From: Promicromonospora sukumoe 327MFSha3.1 | Lineage (GTDB): Bacteria; Actinomycetota; Actinomycetes; Actinomycetales; Cellulomonadaceae | Length of the DNA stretch: 64,000 nt | Assembly: GCF_000385135.1 (NCBI RefSeq) | Contig: NZ_ARQM01000011.1 | Span: forward strand, 62,001 to 126,000 | Direction of reading: 5' to 3' | Shown here: positions 33,178 through 43,123 of the stretch, one piece after another | Layout of the letters: the number at the start of each line of letters is the position of its first letter | Numbering within the stretch: position 1 is the stretch's first letter | Made by a program: the position numbers and the translations under genes | The notes under the pieces: model-generated | What the model saw: only the letters and a program-made list of their open reading frames with translations | Told to the model about the DNA's origin: nothing | The model's database searches: none

Positions 33178-34875
33178 TCAGGCGGAGCGCCACAGGTGCA
33201 TCGCGGCGTAGGAGCGCCAGGGCGCCCAGACCGCGCCGCGCAGGGCGAGCTCCTTGAACTGGTGCGGGCGGGAGGCCTCCGCGGAGACCAGCCCGAGGTT
33301 GCGGGCGCCGGACAGCAGGGCGACGTCGCCGTCCATCAGGACGTCGGGGTCGCCGAGCACCCGCAGCGCCACGTACCCGGCCGTCCACGGCCCGATCCCG
33401 GGCCGCGCGACGAGACGACGCCGCAGGTCGTCGGGGTCGTCGCCGACGCTCAGCGTGAGGGTGCCGTCCGCGAGGTCCCGGGCCGCACCGAGCACGGTCG
33501 CCAGGGTCCGGGCGGGCAGGCGGAGGTAGGCCGAGCCGCCCTCGGTACCGGGCCCGCCGCCGGAGCCCGGCTCAGACGGACCGGCGATCTGGCGCGAGGT
33601 CGGGAACAGCCTGGTCAGGCCCTCGAACGCCGAGACGTACGGGGTGCCCACGCCGTGCGCGAGCCGCGTCAGGTGCGTCCGCGCGGCGGCGACACTGATC
33701 TGCTGCCCCACGATCGCGCGGACCAGCAGCTCGGCCGGGTCCAGCGTGCCGGGCACCCGGATTCCGGGGACCGCCGCGACGGACGGCGCGAGCACCGGCT
33801 CGGCCGCGAGCGATGAGTCGACGGCGACCGGGTCGGCGTCGAGGTCCAGCAGCCGCCGCACGCGCGCGACGGCGACGGGCGCGTCCGCGAGGTCGGCGAG
33901 CTCCAGGTCCAGGTCGACACGCCCGCTGCCGGGCCGGGGCACGCGCACCTCGAACGCGCCGGGTCCGTGCGGCAGGAGGACGGTCCGGGCGTACCGGAGC
34001 ACGGGGGCGGCGGTTGGTGCCGGGCTCGAGGGGGTGGACGAGCCGGGGGTGCCGTTCATCCTGTCCGAGCCGGGGGTGCCGATGACGCCCAGGTCCGCTG
34101 ACTCCACGCCCTCGATCGCGCGCACGGCGAGGAACTCCAGCACGCCCTGCGCGTCGAACGGCTCGCGCACGGGCAGCGTGAGCGAGATGCGCACGGGCTC
34201 GCCCGCCGTCGTCGCGACTTCGGTCGGATGCATTGAGCTCGGTCCGTCAACCGACCGGGCTCGCGACGTCGGACCGAGCTCACGTTGACCAGGGCGCCGG
34301 GCCCGCGCACGGAGCTCGGACGGCGTCGCGCCGAACACCTCGGCCACGGTGTCATTGAACTGGCGGATCGAGCCGAACCCGGCCGCGAAGGCGACGTCGG
34401 CCAGGCGGAGCGAGGTACCGACGAGGAGGGTGCGCGCGGTCTGCGCGCGCTGGGCCCGGGCGAGGGCCAGCGGCCCCGCGCCGAGCTCGCCGACGAGCAG
34501 CCGGTGCAGCTGCCGCTCGGAATACCCCAGGCGCTGCGCGAGGCCGGAGACGCCCTCGCGGTCCACCACGCCGTCGGCCACCAGGCGCATCGCGCGACCC
34601 GTGAGGTCGCGGCGCAGGTCCCAGGCCGGCGTCCCCGGAGCGGCCTCGGGCAGGCACCGCTTGCACGCCCGGAACCCGGCCTCGTGCGCGGCGGCGGAGG
34701 TCAGGTAGAACCTGACGTTCTCGGCCTTCGGCGTGCGCGCCGGGCACGACGGCCGGCAGTAGATTCCGGTGGTGCGCACCGCGGTGTAGAACTGCCCGTC
34801 GAAGCGGGAGTCGCGCGCGGCGATGGCGCGGTAACGCTCGGTGAACGCGGGATCGCGGAGCTCGACGTCGGTCAT
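33178..34875 (-). CDS. alkA: Ada-type regulator fused to AlkA DNA-3-methyladenine glycosylase
   Basis: 565 residues (start 34875; GTG/ATG variants up to 34884 possible). Three parts are visible. Residues 10-80 are the Ada zinc domain with Cys40, Cys44 and a later Cys-Lys-Arg-Cys; Cys40 should accept methyl from phosphotriesters. Residues about 85-190 are an AraC-type helix-turn-helix. The C-terminal half is AlkA: Val-Gly-Gln-Gln-Ile-Ser, then helix-hairpin-helix Arg-Pro-Gly-Ile-Gly-Pro-Trp-Thr-Ala and the catalytic Asp in Met-Asp-Gly-Asp-Val-Ala. It senses alkylation and removes alkylated bases. A REP2 element is inserted in frame at about residues 199-221, between the regulator and glycosylase parts. 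Confidence 0.93.
   Translation of the reverse strand: MTDVELRDPAFTERYRAIAARDSRFDGQFYTAVRTTGIYCRPSCPARTPKAENVRFYLTSAAAHEAGFRACKRCLPEAAPGTPAWDLRRDLTGRAMRLVADGVVDREGVSGLAQRLGYSERQLHRLLVGELGAGPLALARAQRAQTARTLLVGTSLRLADVAFAAGFGSIRQFNDTVAEVFGATPSELRARARRPGQRELGPTSRARSVDGPSSMHPTEVATTAGEPVRISLTLPVREPFDAQGVLEFLAVRAIEGVESADLGVIGTPGSDRMNGTPGSSTPSSPAPTAAPVLRYARTVLLPHGPGAFEVRVPRPGSGRVDLDLELADLADAPVAVARVRRLLDLDADPVAVDSSLAAEPVLAPSVAAVPGIRVPGTLDPAELLVRAIVGQQISVAAARTHLTRLAHGVGTPYVSAFEGLTRLFPTSRQIAGPSEPGSGGGPGTEGGSAYLRLPARTLATVLGAARDLADGTLTLSVGDDPDDLRRRLVARPGIGPWTAGYVALRVLGDPDVLMDGDVALLSGARNLGLVSAEASRPHQFKELALRGAVWAPWRSYAAMHLWRSA
34215..34281 (-). repeat. REP2 element (67 bp) inserted in frame in alkA
   Basis: Second copy of the element at 9372-9438, same length, same strand relative to the host gene and same reading frame, 55 of 67 matching bases. 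Encodes [14 protein letters not shown] in an interdomain linker. Confidence 0.85.
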
Positions 34876-34909
34876 GCCCACCATCCTGCGCCCCGTCCGG
34901 GCGTAGCGG

Positions 34910-35503
34910 CTAGCGGGATTCGGACACGGCAGTGAGGGCCGTGAGGCGGGTCTCGAGGCCCTCCCGGACGCCGGGCCACTCGTCGGACAGGATCGAGAAG
35001 TACAGGGTGTCGCCCTCGGAACCGTCCGGGGCGATGCGGTGCGCCCGCAGCCGCCCCTCCTCCTGCGCGCCGAGCTTCAGGATCGCGGCACGGGACCGCG
35101 TGTTCCGCGCGTCGCAGCGCAGCGCGACCCGGCGCAGCTCCAGCACCTCGAAAGCGTGCCGCAGCAGCATCAGCTTGCACGCCGGGTTGGTCGCGCCGGC
35201 CCACCAGTCGCGGCCGTAGAACGTGGACCCGATCTCGACGCGGCGCTGCCGGGCGCTGAGCTCGTAGAACCGGGTCGAGCCGCGCACCTCGCCGTCGGGC
35301 CCGAGCACCGCGAACGCCAGGTGGTCCGGGGCCGCGAGGGCGGCGTCCACGTACGCCTCCATGGCGGGGACGGTGTCGGGGAGCGCGCTGGTCATGCCCG
35401 CCCAGAGCTGGGCGTCGACGAGTCCGGCCAGGGCCGGTGCGTGCTCGTGGGCCAGCGGTTCGAGGCGGACGCCGTGGGCGGCGAGACGGAGATCGTGCTG
35501 CAT
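34910..35503 (-). CDS. GNAT-family acetyltransferase
   Basis: 197 residues from the ATG at 35503; the frame is open to 35590 but that part is Arg/Pro-rich and not family-like. It resembles RimJ/RimL-type N-acetyltransferases: start Val-Arg-Leu-Glu-Pro-Leu, beta strand Val-Glu-Ile-Gly-Ser-Thr-Phe, then [14 protein letters not shown] at the acetyl-CoA helix and [13 protein letters not shown]. The acceptor, protein N-terminus or small amine, is not evident. It lies 34 bases upstream of the ada-alkA fusion on the same strand. Confidence 0.85.
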   Translation of the reverse strand: MQHDLRLAAHGVRLEPLAHEHAPALAGLVDAQLWAGMTSALPDTVPAMEAYVDAALAAPDHLAFAVLGPDGEVRGSTRFYELSARQRRVEIGSTFYGRDWWAGATNPACKLMLLRHAFEVLELRRVALRCDARNTRSRAAILKLGAQEEGRLRAHRIAPDGSEGDTLYFSILSDEWPGVREGLETRLTALTAVSESR

Positions 35504-35597
35504 GGCGCCATCCCACCACGCCCGCGGCGTCCCGGGCCGCCTTGTCCGGCGCCCGGGACCCGCGTCCGGCGCCCGCGACGTCGCGGGCACGAACCGG

Positions 35598-38500
35598 TCA
35601 GCGCAGGTCGCGCAGGTACGCCGCCGCGCCCCCGTAGCCCGCCGTCCGGCGCTCGTCGAGCGTGGCGATGATGAGCAGCACCCCGCCCGCCGCCGCGAGC
35701 GTGAGCATCCACGGCACCGCGGAGATCTCCGTGCCGAGCTGGCTGACGAACACGATCAGCACCTCGATCGGCAGCACCCAGACCCCGAGCAGGAACGGCG
35801 CCGCGAGCCCGCGCCGGGACCCCACCAGCACCCCGGTCAGTGCCACCGCGACCACCAGCACGGCCCGCCAGGTCTGCGGGTCGGTGAACGTCGCGAGCAC
35901 CGAGGGCCCGAGCAGCGCCAGGATCCCGGGTCCCAGCAGGGCCCACGAGCCGGTCCAGCCCACCGGCCAGCCCACCAGGGTGCGCTGCGGGACCCGGGCG
36001 GAGTCGGGTCCGGCCACCCTGGTCCGGGCCTCCCACTCGCCGAGCGCGAAGCAGCCGGCCACGACGAGCCCCACCCCCAGCGGCACGGAGAACACCTCGA
36101 CCCGCAGCTCGCGCGGGACCCAGGCCGCGATGCCCGCCGCCAGGGCGGCCATCCACACGGCCCAGGACGGCACGCCCGTCGTGTGCCCGCGCAGCAGCCG
36201 CCGCGCGACCACCACCAGGAGCACGAGCAGCGCGACCTCCACCACCCACAGCGCCACGATGGCGCCCCAGTGCGGTTCCGTGTTCGCCACGGCGCCCACG
36301 GTCAGGAACACCAGCGCCGGGACGCGGCCCGCGGCGTCGAGCACCCGCAGCAGCCGAGCCGACGACGCGCCCTGCCGGGCGCCGTTGACCGCCACGAGCG
36401 CGAGCGCGCCCGCGACGACGGCCCAGCCCAGGCCGACCGCGAACCGGGTCCCCGGCTCGCCGTCCGGCGACGCCGCCACCTGCAGCGACTCGACGGTCAG
36501 GCCCACGCCCGCCAGCAGCACGGCCCCGGCCAGCAGGGCGCGCGCCCGGGCGGACCACGCGACGGACACGAGCGGCCACCTCCGCAGCACGACGATCGCG
36601 AGCGTCAGCACGGCCCCGGCCGCGAGCAGGATCCAGGCGCGTGGGTCGCCCGGGTGTGTGCCGAGGGCCAGCGTCAGGTCGCTCGGCACCAGTGCCAGCA
36701 CCAGGCCCGCCGCCGCCAGCCGCCAGCCGTGGCTCCCGCCGCGCCGGGCCAGCAGGGCGCCCACGAGCACCGCGGCCACCGCCGGCGGCAGCGTGTAGGC
36801 CTCGACGAGCCGGACGCCGCCGTCGGCCAGCGCGGTCCAGACCGCCGTGGTGGCGAGCGCTCCGGCGAGCCACCACACGCGGGTGCGGTCGGGCTCGCGC
36901 GCCACCACCCCGGCGCCGACGGCGAGGAGCAGCAGCACGGCCACGGCGATGTCCGGTCCGGCCGACGGGCGGCCGTACGCCAGGCCGACGGTGATCGCGC
37001 CGGTCACCAGCACGCTCGCCTCCAGCGTGGTGCGCACCAGCGCGCCCACCACGCTGCCGTCGGTCACCCGTGCGGCGAGGAAGGCCGCGACCCGCGGCGC
37101 CCCGCCCGCGACGACGGCGACCGCCGCCGCGACCACCGGCAGGAGCACGGGTGAACCGCTGCCGGGGATCAGCACGGCGCCCGCGCTCACGACCGCCACC
37201 GAGACGGTCGGCAGCACCAGGCCCGCCGCGATCACCCGCACGGCCGGCGCGAGGCCCGCCCGCCGGGTGAGGAGCAGCACCAGCTCCAGGACGAGCATCG
37301 CCGTGGCCGCCCCCGCGGACCACCAGGTGCGGTCGAGCACCACGGTGTACACCCCGAGCGCGAACGGCACGGCCGTCACGCCGAGCACGGCGAACCACTC
37401 GCCCCGGGTGACGCGCGTGCCGACGGTCACGGCCACCGCCGTCATCGACGCCGCGGCCGACACCGTGCACACCGCGGCCACCCAGCCGAACCCGAGCCAG
37501 CCCAGCCAGACCCCGCCCACGACCAGCGCGTACGCGTAGGCGCCGCCGACGAGCGCGGGGTGCACGGCGCGCGGCAGCGCGGCGCGCGCGGCCAGCGCCA
37601 GCGGCACGGCGACGACTGTCGCCGCCAGCACCGAGGGCCGGCTCTGCCAGGAGCCGACCGCCAGCAGGCCGAGGGCCACGCAGGCCCCGGTCAGCGCGGC
37701 GGGGCGCCAGGACGCGCCCTCCGCCGGGCTCATCGCGGACCCGCCGAACCGGACGGTGAGCCCCGCGGCCCGGCGCACGCCGTCCAGCGCGCCCCGCGCC
37801 CCGGTGACGACGGCGCGCAGCGGGCGCCAGGACCGGCCCGGGTCCGTGGTCGCCGCCAGCAGCACCACGGTGAGCACGGCCAGCAGCACGAGCGCCGCAG
37901 CGGCGGTCAGCCGGGTGTGCAGCACGGCGACGACGGCCAGGCCGACGGTCACCCAGGGGGCGAGCGCCCGGGCGGTCCGGACCAGCGGCGCCGGAGCGCC
38001 CGACGCCGGCCCCGCCGCGATCCCCAGCCGGGAGGCCGCCAGCACCAGCAGCGCCAGGACCACCACGCCGAGCGTGGCGGAGGCCCGGGCCTCCAGCGAC
38101 AGGTACGGGCCACCCAGCGGCCCGTCGCCCAGGGTCAGCGCGGGGGCCACCCCGAGCGGACCGACCAGCACCTCCGGCACGCGCTGCCCGGCGGACCCCA
38201 CCGCCGGGACGGTCGCGACCACGGCGACCAGCCAGGCGGCGAGCAGCAGGTCGGCGCGCGTGCGGGCGGCGGGCACGAGTGGGCGCACCCGCAACGCGAC
38301 CAGGACGGTCAGCACCGCGGCGAGCACGGCCCAGGCCACGCCCGCCGCGGCGGGCAGCACCCAGATCAGCTCGGCGCCTTCCCACGCCGCGAGGCACATG
38401 GCCGCGGCCGCGCCGAGGCCCCCGGCGACGAAAGTCCACCAGCGGCGGTGCGTGCCGCGCCGCAGCACGGCGGCGACCACGGCCGTGACGGCGAGCACGG

Positions 38501-40013
38501 CGGCCGTCTCGGCGTCGCCCGGCACGCCGGCGAGGAACGCTGCCGGCGGCACCACGAACGCCGTGCCGACCGCCAGCACCACCCCGAGCACCTGGACCGC
38601 CTCGAGCAGCCCGAGCTCGTTCCGCAGCGTGGAGCCGACGCGCGGGCCCGTGATCCGCGCGACCACCGGGCCGGCCAGCGTGGCCAGGGCGACGAGCAGG
38701 GCGCCCGCGGCGACGGCCCACGGCCGCTCGATGCCGTCGGGCAGGGCGAGCGCCGCGGGGAACGCCGCGAACGGCGCCGCGAGCAGGCCCGTCGTGACCC
38801 AGGGCCTTACCCGCAGCACGTGCCCGGCGGCGACCGCGCCGACCGCGACGCCCGCCCACCAGAGGTCGAACGTCAGCGGGGTGAGGTTCGGCAGGGCGAA
38901 CGTGGCGGCCAGCGCGCCGGGCACGGCCACCGTGCGGACCAGGCCGAGCACGCGTGACTCCCACCGCGGCACCACGCCGAGGCGCTCGCCGACCCGGCGC
39001 AGCGCAGCGGTCGCGCCGTGCGCCACGAGCGCCGCCGCGACCAGGGCGAGGATCCAGACCCAGGCGAGCAGGCCGACGTCGGACAGGCCCGCGGCGAGCA
39101 GCACCGGGACCAGCGGCGCGGAGAGGGCTCCGGCGGCGGCCCACGAGCGCACCCGCAGGCGGGCGCCGAGCGCGACGAGCGCGGGCGCGAGCAGCGCGAG
39201 CAGGGCGGCCCGCGCGAGGAACGGCTCGACGTCGCCGAGCAGCCCGGCCTCCAGGCCGAGCTCCGCGCAGACCCAGCCCAGCGCGACGGCCAGGGTGCCC
39301 ACGGCCTCGGCGGACGACCGCAGGCCGGCCCGGCGCATCAGCGCCGCCGCGACCACGGAGGCGACCGTGACCAGCAGCGTCGCGACGGTGCGGAGCACGA
39401 GCTGGTCGGCGAGCGTGAAGAACACGAAGACCACGGCGGACACCGCGAGCAGCGCGGCGCCCACCCCGGCGAGGATCGGCTGGAGGGCCACGGTGCGGGG
39501 CGGGGTCGCCGGTCCCGCGGGGGCGACCGGGGCGGCGGAGCCACTCCCGTCCGCCCCGCCCACCACCGTGCCGCCCCACGCGCCGCCCGGCACCGCGCCA
39601 CCCGGCTCCAGGCCGGGCACGGGCGCCTTCGTCGTCCCACGAGGTGTGCGCCGCACCGGGGGAGCATCGCCGCTCCACGCGACCACGCGCTCCGGCGCCG
39701 CACTGCGCCCGCCCGCCCGCTGCTGCCCCGCCTTCGCGCCGGTGGTTCCGACCGCTCGGCCCGCGGCCCCGGCCTTCCGGGCGTACGCGGCCGCCGCGGG
39801 CTGCTCGGCGCGCATCTCGTCGAGGATCCGCTGGCGCTCCCGGATGGCCCGCTCGACGGCGAGCGAGGCCTCGTGGACGTCGATCCCGCGCCGCCCGCCG
39901 AGGTCGAGCGCGCACGTGCCGCAGACGGCGCCGCGGAGGGGCGCTCCGCACGCGGGGCAGGACACGGTATCGGGCAGGCGCCGCAGCGCATGACTCACCC
40001 ACGTCTCTTCCAT
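35598..40013 (-). CDS. Giant zinc-ribbon multi-pass membrane protein (SCO7613-like)
   Basis: 1471 residues from the ATG at 40013. The N-terminus has a zinc ribbon with Cys19, Cys22, Cys31 and Cys34, a helical basic stretch (Ala-Ile-Arg-Glu-Arg-Gln-Arg), and a Gly/Pro-rich linker to about residue 165. The rest is hydrophobic: some 40 closely spaced helices of about 20 residues with short basic or acidic turns and no soluble domain. This layout matches the actinobacterial SCO7613 C-terminal-domain family. No transport or enzyme motif was found, and the function is unknown. It seems monocistronic. Confidence 0.8.
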   Translation of the reverse strand: MEETWVSHALRRLPDTVSCPACGAPLRGAVCGTCALDLGGRRGIDVHEASLAVERAIRERQRILDEMRAEQPAAAAYARKAGAAGRAVGTTGAKAGQQRAGGRSAAPERVVAWSGDAPPVRRTPRGTTKAPVPGLEPGGAVPGGAWGGTVVGGADGSGSAAPVAPAGPATPPRTVALQPILAGVGAALLAVSAVVFVFFTLADQLVLRTVATLLVTVASVVAAALMRRAGLRSSAEAVGTLAVALGWVCAELGLEAGLLGDVEPFLARAALLALLAPALVALGARLRVRSWAAAGALSAPLVPVLLAAGLSDVGLLAWVWILALVAAALVAHGATAALRRVGERLGVVPRWESRVLGLVRTVAVPGALAATFALPNLTPLTFDLWWAGVAVGAVAAGHVLRVRPWVTTGLLAAPFAAFPAALALPDGIERPWAVAAGALLVALATLAGPVVARITGPRVGSTLRNELGLLEAVQVLGVVLAVGTAFVVPPAAFLAGVPGDAETAAVLAVTAVVAAVLRRGTHRRWWTFVAGGLGAAAAMCLAAWEGAELIWVLPAAAGVAWAVLAAVLTVLVALRVRPLVPAARTRADLLLAAWLVAVVATVPAVGSAGQRVPEVLVGPLGVAPALTLGDGPLGGPYLSLEARASATLGVVVLALLVLAASRLGIAAGPASGAPAPLVRTARALAPWVTVGLAVVAVLHTRLTAAAALVLLAVLTVVLLAATTDPGRSWRPLRAVVTGARGALDGVRRAAGLTVRFGGSAMSPAEGASWRPAALTGACVALGLLAVGSWQSRPSVLAATVVAVPLALAARAALPRAVHPALVGGAYAYALVVGGVWLGWLGFGWVAAVCTVSAAASMTAVAVTVGTRVTRGEWFAVLGVTAVPFALGVYTVVLDRTWWSAGAATAMLVLELVLLLTRRAGLAPAVRVIAAGLVLPTVSVAVVSAGAVLIPGSGSPVLLPVVAAAVAVVAGGAPRVAAFLAARVTDGSVVGALVRTTLEASVLVTGAITVGLAYGRPSAGPDIAVAVLLLLAVGAGVVAREPDRTRVWWLAGALATTAVWTALADGGVRLVEAYTLPPAVAAVLVGALLARRGGSHGWRLAAAGLVLALVPSDLTLALGTHPGDPRAWILLAAGAVLTLAIVVLRRWPLVSVAWSARARALLAGAVLLAGVGLTVESLQVAASPDGEPGTRFAVGLGWAVVAGALALVAVNGARQGASSARLLRVLDAAGRVPALVFLTVGAVANTEPHWGAIVALWVVEVALLVLLVVVARRLLRGHTTGVPSWAVWMAALAAGIAAWVPRELRVEVFSVPLGVGLVVAGCFALGEWEARTRVAGPDSARVPQRTLVGWPVGWTGSWALLGPGILALLGPSVLATFTDPQTWRAVLVVAVALTGVLVGSRRGLAAPFLLGVWVLPIEVLIVFVSQLGTEISAVPWMLTLAAAGGVLLIIATLDERRTAGYGGAAAYLRDLR

Positions 40014-40153
40014 GGGCGGAAGCCTGGCGGAGCCGGACGTCACCGGGGTAGCCCGGCACGCAAGGAATCGGTCACAGTTTCATGCCGAATGTGTGCTTCG
40101 CCCGTCAACTCGGCCCGGCTCGGCCGGCACCGACCGCCGTCCTGCCGGCGTCG

Positions 40154-41101
40154 TCAGACGTGCGCGTCCAGCCAGTCCAGCACCGTGCTCAGGTACTTCT
40201 CGCGGGCCGGCTTCGGGGACAGCGCCAGGTCGTGGGCTCCGCCCTCGATGACGGCGATCTCCACGGTCCGCCCGAGGCCTGGCGCGCGGGCGTGCATGTG
40301 CGCGACGTCGAGCACGACGTCGGTGCCGAGCTGCTCCGCGATCTCCCCGGCGTCGGACCCCGTGCGGCCGCTGGTGCACACGAGCACCGGGCACCGCACG
40401 TCCAGCCCGCGTCCGACGGTGCGGTGCCCGCGCCGGATCGCCGCCAGCCAGCCGGCGCGGACCGGGAACCCCGCGTACGGCTTCCACCGCAGGTCGTAGT
40501 CCCACTCGCCGCCCGAGCTGGTGTGCAGGGCCCGGCCGTAGCCCTCGCCGAGCCGGGACACGATCAGCCGGGGCGAGACCCGCCCGAGCACGTAGACGGC
40601 CTGGGTGACCAGGGTCCGGTCGGACCAGCTGCCCTGCAGGTCGAACCAGGGGCTGTTCAGCACGAGCGCCGTCACCCGGTCGGGGCGCGCGTTCGCGTAC
40701 AGCGAGGTGATGAGCCCGCCCGTCGAGTGGCCCAGGAGCACCAGCCCGGAGTGACCGTCCGCGGCGATCACGTCGGCGGCCGCGTCGAGGTCCTGCGCGT
40801 AGAGCTCCAGACGGTTGATCATGTTGGCGTCCCGGCCCGCCGCCGTCCACGCGTCCATGGACCGTCCGTGCCCGCGCAGGTCGACGGCGTAGAACGGGTA
40901 GCCCCGCCCCGCGACCGCCTCGGCGAGGTGCCGCTGGAAGAAGTAGTCGGTGAACCCGTGGACGTACAGCACCGGAGTGCGCCCGGTCACCGGCCCGTCC
41001 TCGGGCGTGTAGCGGATCAGGGTGGCCTCGGCGCCGCCCGGGAGCTGGAGCGTGCGGGCCGCGAAGCCCGCACCCAGCACGTCCTCGGTCCAGTCGTTCA
41101 C
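40154..41101 (-). CDS. Alpha/beta hydrolase (monoacylglycerol-lipase-like serine hydrolase)
   Basis: 315 residues, GTG start at 41101 overlapping the MFS stop by four bases. The fold motifs are Val-Leu-Tyr-Val-His-Gly-Phe-Thr-Asp-Tyr (oxyanion His-Gly), Asp-Leu-Arg-Gly-His-Gly-Arg-Ser, and the nucleophile elbow Gly-His-Ser-Thr-Gly-Gly. The catalytic His is likely in Gly-Gly-Ala-His-Asp near the end. There is no signal peptide. As the third gene of an ArsR-MFS-hydrolase operon it may modify a compound that the transporter exports, but the substrate is unknown. Confidence 0.85.
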   Translation of the reverse strand: MNDWTEDVLGAGFAARTLQLPGGAEATLIRYTPEDGPVTGRTPVLYVHGFTDYFFQRHLAEAVAGRGYPFYAVDLRGHGRSMDAWTAAGRDANMINRLELYAQDLDAAADVIAADGHSGLVLLGHSTGGLITSLYANARPDRVTALVLNSPWFDLQGSWSDRTLVTQAVYVLGRVSPRLIVSRLGEGYGRALHTSSGGEWDYDLRWKPYAGFPVRAGWLAAIRRGHRTVGRGLDVRCPVLVCTSGRTGSDAGEIAEQLGTDVVLDVAHMHARAPGLGRTVEIAVIEGGAHDLALSPKPAREKYLSTVLDWLDAHV

Positions 41102-42504
41102 CCGGCCAGTGTGCCCGACAGGCGCGGCGTGCGGCCAGGCAACTGGCGCTCGCGGCGCAGCGCGGGCAGGAAGCACAGCGCGCCCACGGTGCTGAACACC
41201 CCGCCGATGACCATGGCGGCGGGGACCGAGAGCAGCCCCGCCGCCCAGCCGAGCGCGGGCGCGCCCAGCGAGTAGGCCGCGAACCCGACCATGGACGCCA
41301 TCGACAGCACCGTGGTGCGGTTCCGGGCCTCGGCCTCCCGGTGGAGCAGCGCCTGGTAGGCCGGACCGCACGCACCGTGCAGCCCGTAGGTGACCAGGTA
41401 TGCGGCGATCAGGCCGACCGGTCCGAGCGCGAGCCCCATCCACACGGCCCCGAGCCCGTTGAGCACGCGCGCCAGGATCGCCGTCCGGGCCACGCCCAGG
41501 CGCGGCGTGAGGAGACCCGTCAGGGCTGCCCCGCCCGCGAACACGGCCCACCCGGCGGCCGCGACCGGCCCGGAGACCGCGGCCGCGGCCTCGGTCCCGC
41601 CCAGGAGCTCGGCCAGCCGGATCGGCTGGAACGTCTCGAAGATCACCATCCCCACGCTCCAGAACACCTCGACCAGGAGCAGCCAGCGCAGCACCCGGTT
41701 GTCCCGCGCCAGGCGCAGGCCGTCGCGGATCACCCCGGGCGCCTGGCGCGCGGAGTCGAGCACGCGTGCGGCCACGCCCTGCTTGCCCCGGGTGCCCGAC
41801 GACGGCGCCGGCGGCAGGGCCGGTGTCGCCCCGGGCCCGGCCGCCCCGGCGTCGGCCGCGGCGTCGGCGACGTGGGCAGCGGCGTCGGCCCCGGCCGGGT
41901 GCGTCGCGTCGCGCGGCGTCTCCCGGACCAGGGCGACCACGGTGACCAGGTGCACGACCGAGAGCACGACGTAGACCGCGTAGGGCAGCACGAGCGAGGA
42001 CCAGGCGTCCAGCGGGTGCCACCAGACGAGGCCGCCGGAGACCAGGGCGCCGACGGCGATGGCCACTCCCATCACGGTGCCCTGCGCGGCCAGCGGGCGG
42101 TCGACGTCGGCCCCCGGTTCGGTGGCGTGCACCGTGTCGACGAACCAGGACTCCAGGGGCCCGGAGTCCAGCGCCCGGAAGATGCCCGTGACCGCCGAGG
42201 CCAGGGCGAAGGCCCAGAACGTCTGCGCGGCCAGGAACAGGGCGGCCGCCGCCACCTGCAGCACGGCGGCGGCGATCAGCATCGGGCGGCGCCCGAGGGA
42301 GTCGGCGAGGCCGGCGGTGGGCAGCTCCAGCGCGAACACGACGAACCCGCCCAGCGACAGCGCGGTGAGTGCCTGCGGCACCGAGAGCCCGCGCTCGATG
42401 GGCAGCAGCGTGGTGACGGTGACGACCAGCCCGACGGGGAACCACCGGGTCAGGGTGAGCAGCAGGAAGACCTGCCGGGCGCGGCGCGGGGTCAGGGGGG
42501 TCAT
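41098..42504 (-). CDS. MFS transporter
   Basis: 468 residues with twelve predicted membrane helices and a central Ala/Asp-rich cytoplasmic loop (about 205-245). The MFS loop 2-3 signature is seen as Gly-Leu-Ala-Asp-Ser-Leu-Gly-Arg-Arg-Pro. Position after an ArsR-family regulator, with ATGA overlap, suggests a drug or metabolite exporter under repression by that regulator. Conserved acidic residue in helix 1 is lacking, so the substrate class is not clear. The stop overlaps the start of the hydrolase gene. Confidence 0.87.
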   Translation of the reverse strand: MTPLTPRRARQVFLLLTLTRWFPVGLVVTVTTLLPIERGLSVPQALTALSLGGFVVFALELPTAGLADSLGRRPMLIAAAVLQVAAAALFLAAQTFWAFALASAVTGIFRALDSGPLESWFVDTVHATEPGADVDRPLAAQGTVMGVAIAVGALVSGGLVWWHPLDAWSSLVLPYAVYVVLSVVHLVTVVALVRETPRDATHPAGADAAAHVADAAADAGAAGPGATPALPPAPSSGTRGKQGVAARVLDSARQAPGVIRDGLRLARDNRVLRWLLLVEVFWSVGMVIFETFQPIRLAELLGGTEAAAAVSGPVAAAGWAVFAGGAALTGLLTPRLGVARTAILARVLNGLGAVWMGLALGPVGLIAAYLVTYGLHGACGPAYQALLHREAEARNRTTVLSMASMVGFAAYSLGAPALGWAAGLLSVPAAMVIGGVFSTVGALCFLPALRRERQLPGRTPRLSGTLAG

Positions 42505-43121
42505 GGCCGGTCCGTCTCGCCGGGCGCGGCGTCGGGCTCGCCCCCGGCGCCGGGAACGTCGTCCGGCTCCAGCGGGAACGCCGCCTGCCAGAAGTGCACG
42601 CGGCGCGCCCCGGGAGCGGGCTCGGCGTCGTGGTAGCGCTCCAGGACCGCGTCGAGCTCCTGGCGGAGCGCCTTGAGCTGTTCGGGGTTCACGGTCACCC
42701 AGGCGTCGCCCTGGCCCGTGGCGTCCTGCCAGTCGGTGGGCCAGGCCTCCGCGACGTCGAGCCAGTGCCCGAAGTCGGTGGTGAACAGGCGCAGGTAGTC
42801 GCGTTCCAGCCAGCCGAGCGCGGTGGCGGCGTCCTCGTCGTGGGCCAGCTCCGAGCGCTCCCAGCTGTGGGAGCTCGTGGCGGCGCGCCAGAGGCGCTGC
42901 TTGCCGGCGCCGTCGCCGGTGTCCGCGACCAGGCCGACGGACTCCAGCTTGCGCAGGTGGTAGCTGGTCGCGCCGGTGTTGGTGCTCAGCGCGTCGGCGA
43001 GCGTCGTGGCCGTCGCGGGGCCGCCGATCCGCAGGGCGCCGAGCAGGCGCGAGCGCAGCGGGTGGGCGAGCACCTTCACGGCCTCGGGGGTGAGGCTGAA
43101 GTCGTCCTGGGGAGCGGTCAT
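42501..43121 (-). CDS. ArsR-family winged-helix regulator
   Basis: 206 residues from the ATG at 43121. The winged helix occupies about 10-90: Ala-Val-Lys-Val-Leu-Ala-His-Pro-Leu-Arg-Ser-Arg-Leu-Leu-Gly-Ala, then the recognition helix Thr-Gly-Ala-Thr-Ser-Tyr-His-Leu-Arg-Lys-Leu. The C-terminal 110 residues are a Trp-rich sensor-like part (Trp-Leu-Asp-Val-Ala-Glu-Ala-Trp), with no metal-site cysteines. No Shine-Dalgarno is seen; TTGTGC and TATCGT boxes suggest the transcript may begin at the ATG. A five-unit TGCAC array overlaps this promoter, so it should control itself and the MFS and hydrolase genes. Confidence 0.88.
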   Translation of the reverse strand: MTAPQDDFSLTPEAVKVLAHPLRSRLLGALRIGGPATATTLADALSTNTGATSYHLRKLESVGLVADTGDGAGKQRLWRAATSSHSWERSELAHDEDAATALGWLERDYLRLFTTDFGHWLDVAEAWPTDWQDATGQGDAWVTVNPEQLKALRQELDAVLERYHDAEPAPGARRVHFWQAAFPLEPDDVPGAGGEPDAAPGETDRP

Positions 43122-43123
43122 GC

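Noticed and set aside
35392-40059. Open frame of 1555 codons overlapping the SCO7613-like gene
   Set aside because: Same-strand shifted frame, composed of Arg/Gly/Ala with no plausible fold; the real gene has the zinc ribbon and membrane helices.
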